Under the pieces are notes generated by a model. The model had not been told where the DNA came from. It did no database searches and saw only the letters and a program-made list of their open reading frames with translations. Positions 6,058-7,832 of a stretch of DNA of 7,832 nt are shown here, piece by piece. Numbering within the stretch: position 1 is the stretch's first letter; each line of letters opens with the position of its first letter. The translations under genes were made by a program, and so were the position numbers. This DNA comes from GCA-2724215 sp015660315 (GTDB taxonomy: Bacteria; Latescibacterota; UBA2968; UBA8231), in contig JAPYQE010000290.1 of NCBI GenBank assembly GCA_029941315.1, positions 1-7,832 on the forward strand. The letters are read 5' to 3'.

Positions 6058-7290
6058 ATGCAGCGTATTGAGATCGGCACAGCGCCGAGGGAGAGTTATG
6101 GCCTAATGGGATCGCAGACCGCAGTACCCCCAATGGACAATCGCCAGCGCGTCCTGGCCGTGTTGGGTTATCGGCCCTACGACCGGTTGCCCCTGGTACA
6201 CTTTGGTTTCTGGGGTGGGATCACGCTGCAGAAGTGGGCTGCCCAGGGGCATTTGCCCGCTGCTGAGGCCGAGGGGTGGGCCGACGGGAATTTTATCGAC
6301 GACGCCATCGCCGCAAAGCTGGGTTTCGACTTTAACTGGCAGTGCATGTTCTGTCCGTCGACCCGGGTCTGGCCGGCTTTTACCAGCGAGGTGGTCGCCG
6401 AATTCGCCGATGGCACGCGCCATGTGCGCAATGGCAATGGCGCAGTGGTGGTGGAAAAGGCGGATGCCGGTTCGATCCCCGCCGAGATTGATCATTTGCT
6501 CAAAGACCGCACGTCGTGGGAAGACCACTATAAATACCGCTATCAGTGGAATGAGGAGCGGGTGTATCAAGCCCAGGTTCGCACCCCGGACAGGATGGTT
6601 CGCTTTGACCGGGGGGGGCTGGATTTTCTGCGCCGGGACCGGCGCGACTTTCCCTATGGTTTACACTGCGGCAGTCTCTATGGCCAGATCCGCGATGTGC
6701 TGGGTTTGCTCAATGCCTGTTATCTGCCGATGGACGATCCGGTACTCTTCGACGAAATCGTCGCGACGGTGGGCGAACTGTGTTATCAGAGCGTAAAATA
6801 CGCACTGGCCAGCGGTGCACGCTTCGATTTCGGCCATTTTTGGGAGGATATTTGTTTCAAGAATGGCCCGCTGATCACCCCGTCCCTATTCGCACAGAAG
6901 ATTGGCCCCCAGTATTTGCGCATTACGGACCTGCTGAGCAGTTATGGCATCGATATCGTCTCAGTAGACTGCGATGGCGATATCGACGCGTTGGTGCCGA
7001 TCTGGCTCGAGAACGGCGTCAATACGATGTTTCCCATCGAGGTCGGCACCTGGCAGGCGAGTATCGCGCCGTGGCGCGAGCGCTATGGCGCCCGATTGCG
7101 GGGCGTCGGCGGGGTCAACAAGAATGTCTTTTCGCGCGACCGGGCGGCCATCGATGCCGAAGTCGAGCGCATCCGACCGCTGGTCGAGTTGGGCGGATAC
7201 CTGCCCTGTCCGGACCACCGCATCGCGCCGGACGCGGAATGGAATCTGGTGCGCTACTACTGCGACCGCATGCGGGCGGTCTTCGACTGA
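6058..7290 (+). CDS. Divergent UroD-superfamily protein, zinc ligands largely lost
   Basis: This 410-residue protein has a UroD-like core starting near MDNRQRVLAVLGYRPYDRLP (about residue 26) after an unusual 25-residue N-terminal extension. Family landmarks are GSLYGQIRDVLGL, DFGHFWEDICFKNGPLITPS, VDCDGDIDALVPIW and RGVGGVNKNVFSRD. Where the first paralogue has His-Ser-Cys it has Val303-Asp304-Cys305. Where the second zinc Cys should be (FHGC) it has glycine (around G352). Two of three zinc ligands are therefore missing, so a zinc-thiolate mechanism is unlikely. It may bind a different kind of methyl donor, such as a methoxy compound, or act otherwise. An internal ATG (6133) would give a more typical N-terminus, but it has no ribosome-binding site. 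Co-transcription with both flanking UroD-like genes is likely. Family membership is secure; the reaction is unknown. Confidence 0.8.
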   Translation: MQRIEIGTAPRESYGLMGSQTAVPPMDNRQRVLAVLGYRPYDRLPLVHFGFWGGITLQKWAAQGHLPAAEAEGWADGNFIDDAIAAKLGFDFNWQCMFCPSTRVWPAFTSEVVAEFADGTRHVRNGNGAVVVEKADAGSIPAEIDHLLKDRTSWEDHYKYRYQWNEERVYQAQVRTPDRMVRFDRGGLDFLRRDRRDFPYGLHCGSLYGQIRDVLGLLNACYLPMDDPVLFDEIVATVGELCYQSVKYALASGARFDFGHFWEDICFKNGPLITPSLFAQKIGPQYLRITDLLSSYGIDIVSVDCDGDIDALVPIWLENGVNTMFPIEVGTWQASIAPWRERYGARLRGVGGVNKNVFSRDRAAIDAEVERIRPLVELGGYLPCPDHRIAPDAEWNLVRYYCDRMRAVFD

Positions 7291-7321
7291 AGAAAGAACA
7301 ATCAAACGGCGAGGATAGGCG

Positions 7322-7832
7322 ATGGAGGAACGCGAGAATATACTGCGCGCCGTGCGTTTCGAAAAACCGGAGCGCATCCCGATGACATTTCACATCAACG
7401 CCGCCTGCTGGCACCACTATCCCCCGGCCGCGCTGATGGAGCTGATGGTCGTGCATCCGATGCTATTCCCCGATTTTGCGTCGTCCGAGCGGATCGAGCT
7501 CGAATACGACCCGACTTCGCGCGCCGGCGCACCCTATACCGACGGTTGGGGTTGCGTCTGGGAAACCACCGACGACGGCATTACCGGTACGGTGACTGGG
7601 CATCCGCTGGCCAGTTGGGAGGGCTTCGACAGCTACAGCCCGCCCGATCCAGAGAACAGCTCGGGACGGGACTCGCTCGATTGGGACCAGGTGACAGCCG
7701 CCTACAGGCAGGCCAGGGAGCGAGGGCGGCTGACCTGCGGCGGTCTGCCGCACGGCCATACCTTTATGACGCTCATGTACATGCGGGGATACGAGCAGCT
7801 GATATTTGATATGGCCGACGAGGAACCACGGC
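7322..7832 (+). CDS. Third UroD-superfamily protein (partial, C-terminus off window)
   Basis: This frame is open from ATG 7322 for 170 codons to the right edge. The start MEERENILRAVRFEKPERIP is the typical N-terminus of UroD-like methyltransferases. DGWGCVWETTDDGITGTVTG at about residues 74-93 is the usual D-x-WG segment, followed by a plausible barrel strand, GRLTCGGLPHGHTFMTLMYM. An aromatic and His-rich stretch near the start (ACWHHYPP, 28-35) would sit close to the active-site mouth. The zinc-ligand region lies beyond the window, so its class cannot be judged. GAGG at 7311-7314, 7 bases from the ATG, serves as a moderate ribosome-binding site. The gap from the previous stop is only 31 bases, so it belongs to the same transcript. 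It is clearly different in sequence from both upstream paralogues. Confidence 0.75.
   Translation, partial: MEERENILRAVRFEKPERIPMTFHINAACWHHYPPAALMELMVVHPMLFPDFASSERIELEYDPTSRAGAPYTDGWGCVWETTDDGITGTVTGHPLASWEGFDSYSPPDPENSSGRDSLDWDQVTAAYRQARERGRLTCGGLPHGHTFMTLMYMRGYEQLIFDMADEEPR

Noticed and set aside
6103..6570. A 155-residue minus-strand frame within the second UroD-like gene.
   Set aside because: It is antisense to a frame with clear UroD landmarks and has no supporting motif or context.
4930..7832. The UroD-like genes as haem-biosynthesis uroporphyrinogen decarboxylases.
   Set aside because: Three diverged copies beside a corrinoid operon, His-x-Cys...Cys ligands in the first, and no other haem genes point to the methyltransferase branch or relatives, not HemE.

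Overview
The window is a compact, GC-rich bacterial (or possibly archaeal) region. It carries two divergent gene sets around a 280-base control region, with almost no other non-coding DNA. Together the genes look like a corrinoid (vitamin B12)-dependent methyl-transfer system that takes a methyl group from an unknown donor and passes it to tetrahydrofolate (THF). The organism cannot be named from the sequence. High GC, Shine-Dalgarno starts with GTG and TTG in use, and several uroporphyrinogen-decarboxylase-like (UroD-like) paralogues side by side would fit an uncultured bacterium with a large methyl-catabolic repertoire, but this is inference.

Minus strand, read from the middle leftward: (1) a small B12-binding corrinoid protein with the Asp-x-His-x-x-Gly signature (4649-4005); (2) a DUF1638 protein of unknown function (3988-3242); (3) a RACE-type reductive activator with an N-terminal [2Fe-2S] domain and a C-terminal ASKHA ATPase domain (3221-1407); (4) a long open frame starting at 1394 and running off the left edge, which joins a pterin-binding methyl-THF:corrinoid methyltransferase domain to a methylene-THF reductase (MetF-like) domain. 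Gaps are 16, 20 and 12 bases, so this is almost certainly one operon.

Plus strand, read rightward: three different UroD-superfamily proteins in a row (4930-6003, 6058-7290, and 7322 to beyond the right edge). The first keeps the His-x-Cys...Cys zinc ligands typical of MtaA/MtbA/CmuA-type methyltransferases. The second has lost two of the three. The third is cut by the window before that region. None looks like a haem-biosynthesis HemE in this context.

Working model (inference): one or more UroD-like proteins transfer a methyl group from a methylated substrate to the cobalt of the corrinoid protein. The N-terminal domain of the fusion moves it to THF, and the fused MetF-like domain oxidises methyl-THF to methylene-THF (or runs in reverse). 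RACE re-reduces cobalamin that has drifted to Co(II). DUF1638 has an unassigned accessory role. The arrangement parallels the chloromethane cmu/metF2 system and three-component O-demethylases, but the fusion and the three unlike UroD paralogues set it apart. The divergent region holds two inverted repeats that are plausible operators.
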